From positions 1-64,000 of the forward strand of contig CANKXO010000008.1 in NCBI GenBank assembly GCA_947487765.1: 64,000 bases of DNA. Direction: 5' to 3'. The stretch is from an uncultured Pseudomonadales bacterium (GTDB lineage Bacteria > Pseudomonadota > Gammaproteobacteria > Pseudomonadales > Cellvibrionaceae). Positions 35,248 to 44,918 of the stretch are shown here, piece by piece. A program made the translations under genes and the position numbers. The notes beneath the pieces were generated by a model, which did not search any database, was not told the DNA's origin, and saw only the letters and a program-made list of their open reading frames with translations. How positions within the stretch are numbered: the first letter of the stretch is position 1; each line of letters starts with the position of its first letter.

Positions 35248-36350
35248 GTCAAGCAGGTTGCTATCTAATTATGGCAGGCGGTACTGGAGGGCATATTTTC
35301 CCTGCGATGGCCGTAGCACGATCTTTAATCGAAAAAGGTGCAGAAGTGCATTGGTTGGGCACTGCGTCAGGTATGGAACATAACATAGTACCGGCAGAGA
35401 ATATTCCTTTGCATTTGATAACTATAAAAGGCTTTCGTGGAAAAGGCTTATTAGCAAAGTTATTTATTCCCTACCTGTTATTAATGGCCGTTTGGCAATC
35501 GATGACTGTTCTTAGGAGAATTAAACCAAATGTAGTAGTTGGTTTTGGTGGGTATGTTGCTGCACCGGGAGGAATCGCTGCACGGTTATTAGGTAAAAAG
35601 TTAGTGATTCACGAGCAAAACTCAGTGGCAGGTAGTACAAATAAGTTGCTAGCAAAAATTGCCTCTTATACTTTGGAAGCTTTTCCTCGTAGTTTGCCAG
35701 ATGCGCTGTTAGTTGGTAACCCGATAAGATTTGAAGTGAAAGAACTATTTAAAATTGAAAAAATGTACTTAGAAGATAAACAAAAAAATCTATTGATAAT
35801 GGGTGGAAGCCTTGGTGCCGAAGCTATTAATACTGTGCTACCAGAATCAATCAAAAAAATACCAGCGTCTAGTCGCCCAAATATCTGGCACCAGACAGGA
35901 AAGAATAAGTTAAAAATGGTCGTTGAAAATTACAAGTCATTAAATGTTGACGCACATTCTGAAGAGTTTATTTCAGATGTGGCAGCAGCATATCGTTGGG
36001 CAGATATCATTATTTGCCGGGCAGGGGCGTTGACGGTTAGCGAAGTGGCAGTTGCGGGCGTGCCGGCAATTTTTATTCCATATCCCCATGCTATTGATAA
36101 TCATCAATCGGTTAATGCGCAATGGTTAGTTGATAATCAGGCTGCTTATGTAATTGAACAGAAAGATCTTACAAGTTCAGGGTTGAGCACACTGTTAGAA
36201 AAAATATCAACGGATAACACTCTATTAAAGCGTTTGTCTACAAAATTAAAAGAAGTTTCGATGCCTGATGCTACCGAAAAGGTGGTTGCTGTTTGTGAAG
36301 AAGCATGTTCAGGCAAAGATTCAAATGGGGGGGAACGCCATGCAGCCTAA
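35244..36350 (+). CDS. murG: undecaprenyl-PP-MurNAc-pentapeptide GlcNAc transferase MurG
   Basis: The 368-residue peripheral membrane enzyme converts lipid I to lipid II. Signatures are [16 protein letters not shown] (donor loop), [33 protein letters not shown], and [31 protein letters not shown]. The start has an ideal AAGGAGG site and overlaps the ftsW stop. The last 11 bases overlap murC. Confidence 0.97.
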   Translation: MSQAGCYLIMAGGTGGHIFPAMAVARSLIEKGAEVHWLGTASGMEHNIVPAENIPLHLITIKGFRGKGLLAKLFIPYLLLMAVWQSMTVLRRIKPNVVVGFGGYVAAPGGIAARLLGKKLVIHEQNSVAGSTNKLLAKIASYTLEAFPRSLPDALLVGNPIRFEVKELFKIEKMYLEDKQKNLLIMGGSLGAEAINTVLPESIKKIPASSRPNIWHQTGKNKLKMVVENYKSLNVDAHSEEFISDVAAAYRWADIIICRAGALTVSEVAVAGVPAIFIPYPHAIDNHQSVNAQWLVDNQAAYVIEQKDLTSSGLSTLLEKISTDNTLLKRLSTKLKEVSMPDATEKVVAVCEEACSGKDSNGGERHAA

Positions 36351-37776
36351 TTCGTCTTTTTGTGTACCTGAAATGCGCCGAATAAAACGTATTCATTTTA
36401 TTGGTATTGGCGGCGCCGGTATGAGTGGTATCGCAGAGGTGTTGCTTAATCAAAATTATGAAATATCGGGTTCTGACTTAAGGGAGTCTGCAGTAACTGG
36501 GCGCTTGCAAGACATGGGCGCAACTATTTTTATTGGGCATCATATGGGAAATATTGTTGGTGCTGATGTGATTGTAAATTCCAGCGCCGTTGATGATAGT
36601 AACCCAGAAATGATTAATGCTCGTGAACTGCGTATACCAATTGTCCGTCGAGCAGAAATGCTGGCAGAGCTAATGCGTTATCGCCACGGTATTGCAGTGG
36701 CTGGAACACATGGGAAAACAACGACAACGAGCTTAATTACGTCCATTTTAGCCGCTGCCAATCTTGATCCTACTTTTGTAATTGGTGGCTTGGTTCATAG
36801 TACGGGTAGCCATGCAAAACTGGGTACGAGCCATTACCTTGTTGCAGAAGCTGATGAAAGTGATGCATCATTTTTGCATTTGCAACCAATGGTTGCAGTG
36901 ATTACCAATATCGATATGGATCATATGGAAACCTATGAAGGCGATTTTTCACGATTAAAAAAAACCTTTATCGAATTTATTCATAATCTTCCATTTTATG
37001 GTTTGTTGGTCGTATGTGGTGATGATCCTATTGTTCAAGAGCTATTGCCCGATATTTCCAGACAAGTAATTACTTATGGTTTTGGTGAGGATAATGATTA
37101 TCGTGCTGAAAGTGTTATTCAAAACCAAAATCACACTCGATTTAATGTGAGTGGAAAAATTTTATCCGAAAAAACAAATGAAGATAATCTATCCATCGAA
37201 CTGAATATGCCTGGTAAGCATAATGTGCTTAATGCATTAGCCGCAATTGCAGTTGCAGTAGATGAAGGTGTAGATAGTGCCGCTATTCAGAACGGGTTAG
37301 AAAAGTTTCAAGGTGTTGGCCGCCGTTTTCAAATTTATGGGGAATATCCGGTCGGTGGTGGCGAAGCTATGTTGGTTGATGACTATGGTCATCACCCTCG
37401 TGAAGTCCAAGCGACTATTCAGGCCGTACGTGATGGCTGGGCAAATCGTCGTTTAGTGATGGTATATCAACCACATCGTTACACTCGAACACGAGACCTC
37501 TATGAAGATTTTGTTGATGTGCTATCCCGAGTAGATGTGTTGATTTTATTGGATGTATATGCAGCAGGTGAGCAACCTATTGCTGGAGCCGACAGTCGTC
37601 ATTTAAGCCGAAGTATTCGTAATCGAGGACAAATCGACCCAATTTTTGTTGAAGGTGTCGATGGTGTTCCAGCAATTATTAAAGATGTCGTTCAACCTGG
37701 AGATATTATCATTACTCAAGGCGCTGGTAATGTAGGTAGCTTGGCAGCTACATTGGCAAAAAGACAATTGGTATGA
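36340..37776 (+). CDS. murC: UDP-MurNAc L-Ala ligase MurC
   Basis: The 478-residue ligase adds L-alanine to UDP-MurNAc. The N-terminal motif is [18 protein letters not shown], the ATP loop is [13 protein letters not shown], with [14 protein letters not shown] and [14 protein letters not shown] further on. The ATG at 36340, following a run of G, gives the length usual for the family; the frame extends further upstream inside murG. Confidence 0.97.
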   Translation: MQPNSSFCVPEMRRIKRIHFIGIGGAGMSGIAEVLLNQNYEISGSDLRESAVTGRLQDMGATIFIGHHMGNIVGADVIVNSSAVDDSNPEMINARELRIPIVRRAEMLAELMRYRHGIAVAGTHGKTTTTSLITSILAAANLDPTFVIGGLVHSTGSHAKLGTSHYLVAEADESDASFLHLQPMVAVITNIDMDHMETYEGDFSRLKKTFIEFIHNLPFYGLLVVCGDDPIVQELLPDISRQVITYGFGEDNDYRAESVIQNQNHTRFNVSGKILSEKTNEDNLSIELNMPGKHNVLNALAAIAVAVDEGVDSAAIQNGLEKFQGVGRRFQIYGEYPVGGGEAMLVDDYGHHPREVQATIQAVRDGWANRRLVMVYQPHRYTRTRDLYEDFVDVLSRVDVLILLDVYAAGEQPIAGADSRHLSRSIRNRGQIDPIFVEGVDGVPAIIKDVVQPGDIIITQGAGNVGSLAATLAKRQLV

Positions 37777-37807
37777 AGTTCATTATTAATTAATGATAAA
37801 TAGTTGA

Positions 37808-38749
37808 ATGAAAAATTTTAATTTTAAAAAATATGGTCGCATAGGTGTTTTATATGGCGGCGTATCAGCAGAGCGTGAAGTGTCCCTGGATAGCGGACGT
37901 GCTGTTATTGATGCTTTTCGTCGATTAGGTGTTGATGTTGTTGATATTGAAGTAAATGGTGAAGTGATAGAGGAAATTAAATCAGCGAATATTGATACTG
38001 CATTTATCGTGTTGCATGGAGGTATTGGTGAGGATGGTCGTTTACAGGCATTGTTGAATTTTATGGGGATTCGCTACACCGGTAGTAATGTTCAATCATC
38101 TGTTGTTGCAATGAACAAATTGATGTCTAAGCAAATGTGGTTAGGAATGGGGTTGGCAACGCCACGCTTTTCAATACTTGATAAAAAAATGGATGCTAAT
38201 AAGTTATTACAGGAGTTAGGTGGCAAGGCTATGGTCAAGCCTGCTCATGAAGGCTCAAGTATTGGTATGACAATTGTGAGTAGTGCAAAGGAATTAGAGC
38301 ACGCTTATGACTCTGCATTGAAATACGATAGCTGTGTATTTGCAGAGCAGTTATTACCCGGCCCAGAGTATACGATTGCTATTGTTAATGGCGAGGTTTT
38401 ACCGGCTATTAAATTAGAAACCGATAATGTTTTTTATGATTATGAAGCGAAATACCATTCTGATGATACGCGTTACTTATGTCCTTGCGGATTATCTCCG
38501 GAAGAGGAAGAAAAGTTAAAATCTCTTTCTTTATGGGCCTTTAATAGCCTGCAGTGCTCAGGCTGGGGGCGTGTTGATGTAATGGTTGATGCCAATGGCG
38601 AATTTAACGTGCTTGAAGTCAATACGGTACCAGGTATGACTAGCCATAGTTTGGTTCCAATGGCAGCCAATGCGGCAGGATATTCCTTTGATGAATTAGT
38701 GGCGAGAATTCTGATTGGAGTAGGGGTAGAGGAACCTAATGCCAGCTAA
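37808..38749 (+). CDS. ddlB: D-alanine-D-alanine ligase
   Basis: This 313-residue ATP-grasp enzyme makes the D-Ala-D-Ala dipeptide used by MurF. Motifs are GVLYGGVSAEREVSLDSG, LHGGIGEDGRLQALL, VKPAHEGSSIGMTIV, and the metal-binding LEVNTVPGMTSHSLVPMAA. The position after murC and overlap of 11 bases with ftsQ match the ddlB copy of the dcw cluster. Confidence 0.96.
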   Translation: MKNFNFKKYGRIGVLYGGVSAEREVSLDSGRAVIDAFRRLGVDVVDIEVNGEVIEEIKSANIDTAFIVLHGGIGEDGRLQALLNFMGIRYTGSNVQSSVVAMNKLMSKQMWLGMGLATPRFSILDKKMDANKLLQELGGKAMVKPAHEGSSIGMTIVSSAKELEHAYDSALKYDSCVFAEQLLPGPEYTIAIVNGEVLPAIKLETDNVFYDYEAKYHSDDTRYLCPCGLSPEEEEKLKSLSLWAFNSLQCSGWGRVDVMVDANGEFNVLEVNTVPGMTSHSLVPMAANAAGYSFDELVARILIGVGVEEPNAS

Positions 38750-39569
38750 GAAATCGCCACGTAGAAATGTAAGACGCAAGACAGAGAAAAAAAGTTTTTC
38801 TTTAAAACCGTTAATGCGAGCTTTGAAATTAACAGTGGTTATGAGTTCGATTGCAGGAATATTAAGTGTTTCCGTTTATTATGGCGGCCAAGCTGTTGAA
38901 CAATTTTTAGCAAAGCCAATAGCATCAATTGTTGTTAACGGTCAGTTTGTCTACTTAGCGAAAAATGAAGTAAGTGCATTGATTAGTGGAAATATTCAAA
39001 AGAGTTTTATTAGAGAAAATTTAGATGCTATGAGGCAGAACTTAGAAGCTAACCCATGGGTCGATAATGTGACTTTACGTCGACAGTGGCCAGATGTATT
39101 ACATGTCACTATAGAAGAGCAAAAGCCCATCGCTCGCTGGGGTAAAAAAGGTTTTGTGAACTACCGTGGTGAATTAATTCGTGTAACGGATAGTGGGCAG
39201 ATTGGGCATCTACCAATACTTAAGGGTGACGATGGCTCGGCTATGTTAGTAATGAAGCAATATCAATTGCTCTCTCAGTCTATCAGTCAGTATCACTTGA
39301 AAGTTATTGAGTTAGGTAAAAGTGAAATAGGTGTGTGGACGATCGATCTGGATAATGGTTGGCGCCTACTTGCAGGCCGAACAGATATTGTCAAAAAGGT
39401 ACAGCGGTTAATGAAATTACTCGCGCAGAAAAAAATTGACCAACAGGATCAAATTAAAATTATCGATATGCGTTATGAAAATGGATTGGCAATAGAATGG
39501 AAAGAAGCTGAACAGCATGCTCGAAACAATAAAGATTTTTTAGTGGATCGTAAGAAGCAAAATATTTAA
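38739..39569 (+). CDS. ftsQ: cell division protein FtsQ
   Basis: The 276-residue product has a basic cytoplasmic tail, one membrane segment (TVVMSSIAGILSVSVYYGG) and a periplasmic POTRA region (IASIVVNGQFVYLAKNEVSALI) followed by the FtsQ domain with NPWVDNVTLRRQWPDVLHVTIEEQKPIARW. It links FtsB/FtsL to the rest of the divisome. It starts inside the end of ddlB. Confidence 0.95.
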   Translation: MPAKKSPRRNVRRKTEKKSFSLKPLMRALKLTVVMSSIAGILSVSVYYGGQAVEQFLAKPIASIVVNGQFVYLAKNEVSALISGNIQKSFIRENLDAMRQNLEANPWVDNVTLRRQWPDVLHVTIEEQKPIARWGKKGFVNYRGELIRVTDSGQIGHLPILKGDDGSAMLVMKQYQLLSQSISQYHLKVIELGKSEIGVWTIDLDNGWRLLAGRTDIVKKVQRLMKLLAQKKIDQQDQIKIIDMRYENGLAIEWKEAEQHARNNKDFLVDRKKQNI

Positions 39570-39635
39570 GACCGTAATGAATGGAACAGTTAATGAGAAA
39601 GTTAATAAAAATTTTTATCCAGCTAGGGGGCAATA

Positions 39636-40868
39636 ATGGCGAACGATAATAACAATTTAATCGTCGGTCTGGATATTGGAACATCTAAAGTCGTTGCTAT
39701 TGTTGGTGAGGTAAATAGTAGTGGCGAATTGGAAATTATCGGGATTGGTTCACATCGCTCTACTGGTTTAAAAAAAGGAGTGGTGGTAAATATAGAGTCC
39801 ACCGTGCAGTCGATCCAACGGGCTATAGAAGAAGCTGAATTGATGGCAGGTTGTGAAATTCACTCTGTTTATGCAGGTATTGCCGGGAGTCATATTAGCA
39901 GTATGAATTCTCACGGGATTGTCGCTATCAAAGATCGAGAAGTGATGACTCAAGATGTGGAAAGAGTGATTGATGCAGCACAAGCTGTTGCTATTCCTGC
40001 AGACCAACAAGTCTTACACATATTACCTCAAGAATATTTGATTGACAGTCAAGAGGGGGTAAAGGAACCCATGGGTATGTCCGGCGTTCGCCTGGAGGCA
40101 AAAGTACATCTAATTACTTGTGCGGTTAACGCGGCACAAAACATTGAAAAATGTATCAGACGATGTGGATTAGATGTTGAGGATATTATTCTAGAGCAAT
40201 TAGCGTCTAGTTATTCAGTACTTACAGATGATGAGCGTGAGCTAGGTGTTTGCATGGTAGATATTGGTGGAGGTACTACCGATATCGCAATTTTTACCGA
40301 AGGGTCTATCCGCCATACAGGTGTTATCCCTATTGCTGGTGATCAGGTTACTAATGATATTGCAATGGCATTGCGGACTCCGACGATGCATGCAGAGGAA
40401 ATTAAAATCAAATACGCTTGTGCTTTGGCAAAGCTAACGGGTGCTGATGAAACTATTCAGGTACCAAGTGTAGGAGATCGACCCGCACGAAGTCTGTCAC
40501 GACAAGCGTTAGCAGAAGTTGTTGAGCCACGTTACGATGAATTGTTTACATTGATACAGGCAGAGTTAAGGCGCAGTGGTTATGAAGATTTAGTTGCGGC
40601 AGGGATTGTTCTGACAGGTGGCACTTCAAAAATGGAAGGTGTTATCGAATTGGCAGAAGAAATTTTTCATATGCCGGTCAGATTAGGGTTTCCACAAAAT
40701 GTTAAAGGGCTTGCTGATATTGTGGCGAATCCAATTTATGCGACGGGTGTCGGTTTGCTACAACACAGTATCAAGCAGCAACCACGGCGAGGTGTTGGCA
40801 TTAGCCAGCGAGAAACCCATGAAAGTTTTTTCAGCAAAATTAAGCGTTGGTTCCAAGGCGGCGGTTAA
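39636..40868 (+). CDS. ftsA: cell division protein FtsA
   Basis: This 410-residue actin-like ATPase tethers FtsZ to the membrane. The phosphate-1 motif is VGLDIGTSKVVAIVGE, the phosphate-2 region is MVDIGGGTTDIAIF, and the adenosine region is GIVLTGGTSKMEGV. The C-terminal amphipathic helix (ESFFSKIKRWFQGGG) is the membrane anchor. The start has AGGGGG upstream. Confidence 0.98.
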   Translation: MANDNNNLIVGLDIGTSKVVAIVGEVNSSGELEIIGIGSHRSTGLKKGVVVNIESTVQSIQRAIEEAELMAGCEIHSVYAGIAGSHISSMNSHGIVAIKDREVMTQDVERVIDAAQAVAIPADQQVLHILPQEYLIDSQEGVKEPMGMSGVRLEAKVHLITCAVNAAQNIEKCIRRCGLDVEDIILEQLASSYSVLTDDERELGVCMVDIGGGTTDIAIFTEGSIRHTGVIPIAGDQVTNDIAMALRTPTMHAEEIKIKYACALAKLTGADETIQVPSVGDRPARSLSRQALAEVVEPRYDELFTLIQAELRRSGYEDLVAAGIVLTGGTSKMEGVIELAEEIFHMPVRLGFPQNVKGLADIVANPIYATGVGLLQHSIKQQPRRGVGISQRETHESFFSKIKRWFQGGG

Positions 40869-40929
40869 TTTATTTTTTATTTAATGGTTATTTATTTCTA
40901 TAAAAGTTTTTCAAAAAGAGGGGAATGTT

Positions 40930-42090
40930 ATGTTTGAATTAGTTGATAACATGCCGCAGAGTGCGGTAATAAAGGTGATCGGCGTTGGCGGTGGTGGCGG
41001 TAATGCTGTCCGTCATATGATTGATTGTGATGTCGATGGCGTGGAGTTTATTTGTGCAAATACTGATGCTCAAGCGCTTCGTGATGTTGATGCTCGTGTC
41101 GCTCTGCAGTTAGGTGGCGGGATGACAAAAGGGCTGGGTGCGGGAGCAAATCCAGAAATTGGTCGCCAGTCTGCGATAGAGGATCGTGACCGTATCGCTG
41201 AAATTCTTGAAGGCGCTGATATGGTATTTATAACTGCAGGAATGGGTGGTGGCACTGGTACAGGCGCTGCTCCGGTTGTGGCAGAAGTGGCTCGCGATAT
41301 GGGAATTCTAACCGTTGCTGTCGTTACGAAACCCTTTCCTTTTGAGGGGCGTAAGCGTATGCAAATCGCTGATGAGGGAATTCAGCAGCTGCAGCAGCAG
41401 GTTGATTCACTAATTACTATTCCTAATGAACGCTTATTGGCAGTTCTTGGGTCTAGTGCTAGCTTAATTGAAGCGTTTAAAGCGGCTAATGATGTGTTGT
41501 TAGGGGCTGTGCAGGGTATCGCTGACTTAATCATTCGCCCAGGAATGATCAATGTGGATTTCGCTGATGTTCGTACTGTAATGTCTGAAATGGGTATGGC
41601 AATGATGGGTAGTGGTAATGCTGTGGGTGAGAATCGTGCACGTGAAGCTGCTGAATCTGCTATTCGTAGTCCATTACTTGAAGGCGTTAACTTACAGGGC
41701 GCTCGAGGCATTCTGGTGAATATCACCGCTGGGCTCGACTTATCCCTAGGTGATTTTAATGAAGTTGGTGAAACGATAGAAGATTTTGCTTCACCTGATG
41801 CAACTGTTGTTGTCGGCACTGTGATTGATCCTGAATTAACAGATGAATTGCGAGTGACTGTTGTTGCGACTGGTTTGCAAGGGGAAGCCGCGGAAAAACG
41901 AGCGCCAGAAGCACGAGTTGTGGTGAATAATACTCGTAAGGCTGCACCAACAGATTATGCAGATCTGGATATTCCTACGGTTAAGCGGAAGGCATCCTCA
42001 ACATCAGCAGCTGTTGCAGCCCAAGCGCGAGGTGATAATGACTTCGAATACCTCGATATTCCGGCTTTTTTGAGGAATCAAGCTGACTAA
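40930..42090 (+). CDS. ftsZ: cell division GTPase FtsZ
   Basis: The 386-residue tubulin homologue forms the Z ring. The N-terminal IKVIGVGGGGGNAVRHMI and the GTP signature ITAGMGGGTGTGAAPVV are both intact, as is the T7-loop region VDFADVRTVMSEMG. The C-terminal core EYLDIPAFLRNQAD is the binding site for FtsA and ZipA. A strong terminator lies about 150 bases downstream, marking the end of the dcw transcript. Confidence 0.99.
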   Translation: MFELVDNMPQSAVIKVIGVGGGGGNAVRHMIDCDVDGVEFICANTDAQALRDVDARVALQLGGGMTKGLGAGANPEIGRQSAIEDRDRIAEILEGADMVFITAGMGGGTGTGAAPVVAEVARDMGILTVAVVTKPFPFEGRKRMQIADEGIQQLQQQVDSLITIPNERLLAVLGSSASLIEAFKAANDVLLGAVQGIADLIIRPGMINVDFADVRTVMSEMGMAMMGSGNAVGENRAREAAESAIRSPLLEGVNLQGARGILVNITAGLDLSLGDFNEVGETIEDFASPDATVVVGTVIDPELTDELRVTVVATGLQGEAAEKRAPEARVVVNNTRKAAPTDYADLDIPTVKRKASSTSAAVAAQARGDNDFEYLDIPAFLRNQAD

Positions 42091-42240
42091 TTAGGAGCGA
42101 GTTATAGTTCTATGACAAGCAGATAGTTTTTAAGCGTTGATTAATGGCTTTTGGTATTTTCTGTCGATTGAAATGCCAGGTTTTATTATATTGAATAAGC
42201 AATGAAACTATTTATTGTTAGCTAGGTCTCATGATGAGCA

Positions 42241-42275
42241 AAAAGGCAGTAATTACCCCTCAATTACTGCCTTTT
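42241..42275 (+). terminator. intrinsic terminator after ftsZ
   Basis: A perfect 14-bp stem (AAAAGGCAGTAATT pairing with AATTACTGCCTTTT) has a 7-base loop. It sits about 150 bases after ftsZ and before the lpxC promoter, in an otherwise empty intergenic region of about 500 bases. Confidence 0.88.
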
Positions 42276-42330
42276 AGTAAGAAAAAGTTGAATAATTCAG
42301 CAATAATTAATGCTTGAGACTATGGAAGTG

Positions 42331-42358
42331 CTGACATATAGTAAAAATCTGCTAGAAT
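42331..42358 (+). promoter_or_regulatory. probable lpxC promoter
   Basis: CTGACA at 42331 and TAGAAT at 42353 are separated by 16 bases, close to a sigma-70 promoter. The remaining ~245 bases to lpxC hold no gene and would form a long 5' leader. Confidence 0.5.
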
Positions 42359-42606
42359 ACCGGCAATTCCTTTCTGTAACGATAGATCATTTCCCAACGA
42401 TTCAAGCCAATGGTTTAAAATATTTGCTTGGGCGGGTTGTTTTAGGTACTTTTTCTTACTGAATGTATTTTCTAAGCATGGATTAGCAGTAATCTTAATC
42501 TATGCGGGTTTAAAGGATTTATCGGGTTGTAGCATCAAATTCAAGCTACACCAATCTTATTACAAGTTTGCTACATTGTTTGTTAAATAAAGAGGTATCT
42601 TTTGCG

Positions 42607-43518
42607 ATGATACGTCAACGCACACTCAAAAATGAAATCAGAGCAACCGGTGTAGGTCTACACACTGGTGAAAAAGTTTATCTGACTCTGAAACCTGCGC
42701 CTGAAGATCATGGTATTGTTTTCCGGCGAACAGATTTAGATCCAGTTATTGAAATACCAGCTATAGCAGAAAATGTAGGTGAAACTACATTATCAACGTC
42801 ATTAGTATCTGGTGACGCTAAAGTATCGACTGTTGAACATTTATTATCGGCTATGGCTGGTTTAGGCATTGATAATGCAATTGTTGATGTCACTGCTGCT
42901 GAAGTGCCTATTATGGATGGCAGTGCAGGGCCTTTTGTATTTTTAATCCAGTCTGCTGGTATACAAGAGCAATCAGTTGCTAAGAAATTTATCCGAATTA
43001 AGAAAGAAGTGACTGTAAAAGATGGCGATAAAACTGCTAGCTTCAAACCTTTCAATGGTTTTAAAGTGAGTTTTAGTATCGATTTCGATCACCCTGTCTT
43101 TCGTGATCGTTCTTTACAATCTAGTATCGACTTTTCCAGTACTTCTTTTGTTAAAGAAGTTAGTAGGGCACGTACTTTTGGTTTCATGCATGAAATTGAA
43201 TATTTGCGTTCTAAAGGCTTAGCCAAGGGCGGTAGCATGGATAATGCTATTGTTGTTGATGAGTATCGCGTTCTAAATGAAGATGGTCTTCGTTATGAAG
43301 ATGAATTCGTCAAGCATAAGATGTTGGATGCTATTGGTGATCTCTATTTACTAGGAAATAGCTTGATCGGTGAATTTCAAGCCCATAAGTCTGGACATGC
43401 TTTAAACAATAAGTCTTTACGGCAACTTATTGCCCAGCCTGATGCTTGGGAAGTCGTCACGTTTGAAGATGAAGACGAAGCTCCTATTTCTTATGTAAAA
43501 TTGGCAATGGCAATTTAG
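42607..43518 (+). CDS. lpxC: UDP-3-O-acyl-GlcNAc deacetylase LpxC
   Basis: This 303-residue zinc enzyme carries out the committed step of lipid A synthesis. The N-terminus [21 protein letters not shown] matches the family, so the ATG at 42607 is preferred over the upstream TTG at 42568. Zinc ligands are in [10 protein letters not shown] and [14 protein letters not shown], and the HKSGHALNN loop is present. It has its own promoter and terminator. FtsH-mediated turnover is known in enterics and cannot be judged here. Confidence 0.97.
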   Translation: MIRQRTLKNEIRATGVGLHTGEKVYLTLKPAPEDHGIVFRRTDLDPVIEIPAIAENVGETTLSTSLVSGDAKVSTVEHLLSAMAGLGIDNAIVDVTAAEVPIMDGSAGPFVFLIQSAGIQEQSVAKKFIRIKKEVTVKDGDKTASFKPFNGFKVSFSIDFDHPVFRDRSLQSSIDFSSTSFVKEVSRARTFGFMHEIEYLRSKGLAKGGSMDNAIVVDEYRVLNEDGLRYEDEFVKHKMLDAIGDLYLLGNSLIGEFQAHKSGHALNNKSLRQLIAQPDAWEVVTFEDEDEAPISYVKLAMAI

Positions 43519-43535
43519 ATTTTATCTGATTTACG

Positions 43536-43565
43536 AAAAGCCTGGCTTATTGAGCCGGGTTTTTT
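43536..43565 (+). terminator. intrinsic terminator after lpxC
   Basis: The hairpin AAAAGCCTGGCT...AGCCGGGTTTTTT (one G-U and one T-G pair) starts 18 bases after the lpxC stop. The ~285 bases from here to the peptidase gene show no other gene. Confidence 0.85.
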
Positions 43566-43850
43566 GCTATTAGAGATTATGAATATCCTTGGAATCGTGA
43601 TTACTACGCATAATCACCATAATAATACAGAAAATGATATAAAAACGGTCTTAAGAATAGTTGGTAATTCTTTGTTTTTAAGCCATATTTTATATTGAGT
43701 TGATTAATTTTGTTAAAAAATGTAATGTCTGCCTCCCTTAACTACCTAAAATGTAGTTAAAAGTGACATATTTTCATTGAAATTTCATGGCCTGAACGCT
43801 TTAAATCGAGTGCTTAGGGTTGTAGCGAGCAGAATTTATACAGACAGTTT

Positions 43851-44789
43851 ATGAAAGTTATTGTAGTCAATAAATACCATAGCAAAGTACGTCATTTAAC
43901 CTTAGGTGGTTGGACGCGTGCATTGTTATCTGTCTGTGTTTTAGGTTTGCCTTTAGGTATAGGTGTCTATTTAGGCCATAAATTAGCAGCCGATGATACT
44001 GCTACATCAGATGTGTTGACAGCTGATACCACTGAAAAGTGGTCCGAGAACCTTGCTGAACAGAAGCAGGAGATGATTACTGCTCGCGATAGAGCGAATA
44101 CCCAGCTGAGTGCTATCACTTTACGAATGGCAGAGTTGCAAGCTCGATTAGTGCGTTTAGATGCTCTTGGAGAGCGTTTAACAACCATCGCAAAGCTCGA
44201 TAGTGGGGAATTTGATTTCAACCAAACCCCTGCTGTAGGTGGTCCTGAAACAATTGCTCTGGGTGAAGCTTATAAACCACCTGAGTTTATGAGAACTGTA
44301 GAGCAATTGATCGATAAGATTGATGATCGGGAACAGCAGTTAGAAACTCTCGAAGCGTTGATGGCAAAACGTAAACTGCAGAAGGATATCTTTGTTGCTG
44401 GTCGCCCTGTCAGCAAGGGCTGGATGTCATCTCGTTTTGGTCGTCGTACAGACCCTTTTAATGGTTCTATATCTTGGCATAATGGTGTCGATTTCGCCGG
44501 CAAGCTTGGGTCTGACATTATTGCGGTGGCTTCTGGTGTTGTGGTTGAGTCTGGTGAGCGCAGTGGTTATGGCGGTATTGTCGAAATTAACCATGGTGGT
44601 GGTTTTAAAACTCGCTATGCCCATAATAAGAAAAATTTAGTTAAAATTGGTGATGTGGTGAAAAAAGGCCAAATCATTGCGTTAATGGGAAGCAGTGGTC
44701 GATCCACTGGCCCACATGTTCATTTTGAAGTCTATAAGTATGGTCGTCCTGTCGACCCTGCAACCTATATCCATCGTACCCATCGTTAA
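43851..44789 (+). CDS. M23 (LytM-type) peptidoglycan endopeptidase, membrane-anchored
   Basis: The 312-residue product has an N-terminal membrane segment (ALLSVCVLGLPLGIGVYLG), a periplasmic coiled coil (about residues 55-115) and a C-terminal LytM domain. The metal ligands appear intact: His and Asp in WHNGVDFAG and the HxH motif GPHVHFEVYKYG. This suggests an active cell-wall hydrolase rather than a degenerate EnvC/NlpD-type activator. A homologue sits between lpxC and secA in Pseudomonas. The start lacks a strong ribosome site. Confidence 0.9.
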   Translation: MKVIVVNKYHSKVRHLTLGGWTRALLSVCVLGLPLGIGVYLGHKLAADDTATSDVLTADTTEKWSENLAEQKQEMITARDRANTQLSAITLRMAELQARLVRLDALGERLTTIAKLDSGEFDFNQTPAVGGPETIALGEAYKPPEFMRTVEQLIDKIDDREQQLETLEALMAKRKLQKDIFVAGRPVSKGWMSSRFGRRTDPFNGSISWHNGVDFAGKLGSDIIAVASGVVVESGERSGYGGIVEINHGGGFKTRYAHNKKNLVKIGDVVKKGQIIALMGSSGRSTGPHVHFEVYKYGRPVDPATYIHRTHR

Positions 44790-44918
44790 TACCTTCCTTT
44801 CTTAGGCGGTTTCTCTATTTTGTCTACTTGAAGTTTTTTTAAGTAGTACCATTAAGTAGATACGCGTAATAGTCTCTATCTTATTTTTTCTTTAAAGCAA
44901 TAATATTCTAGGTTTCTT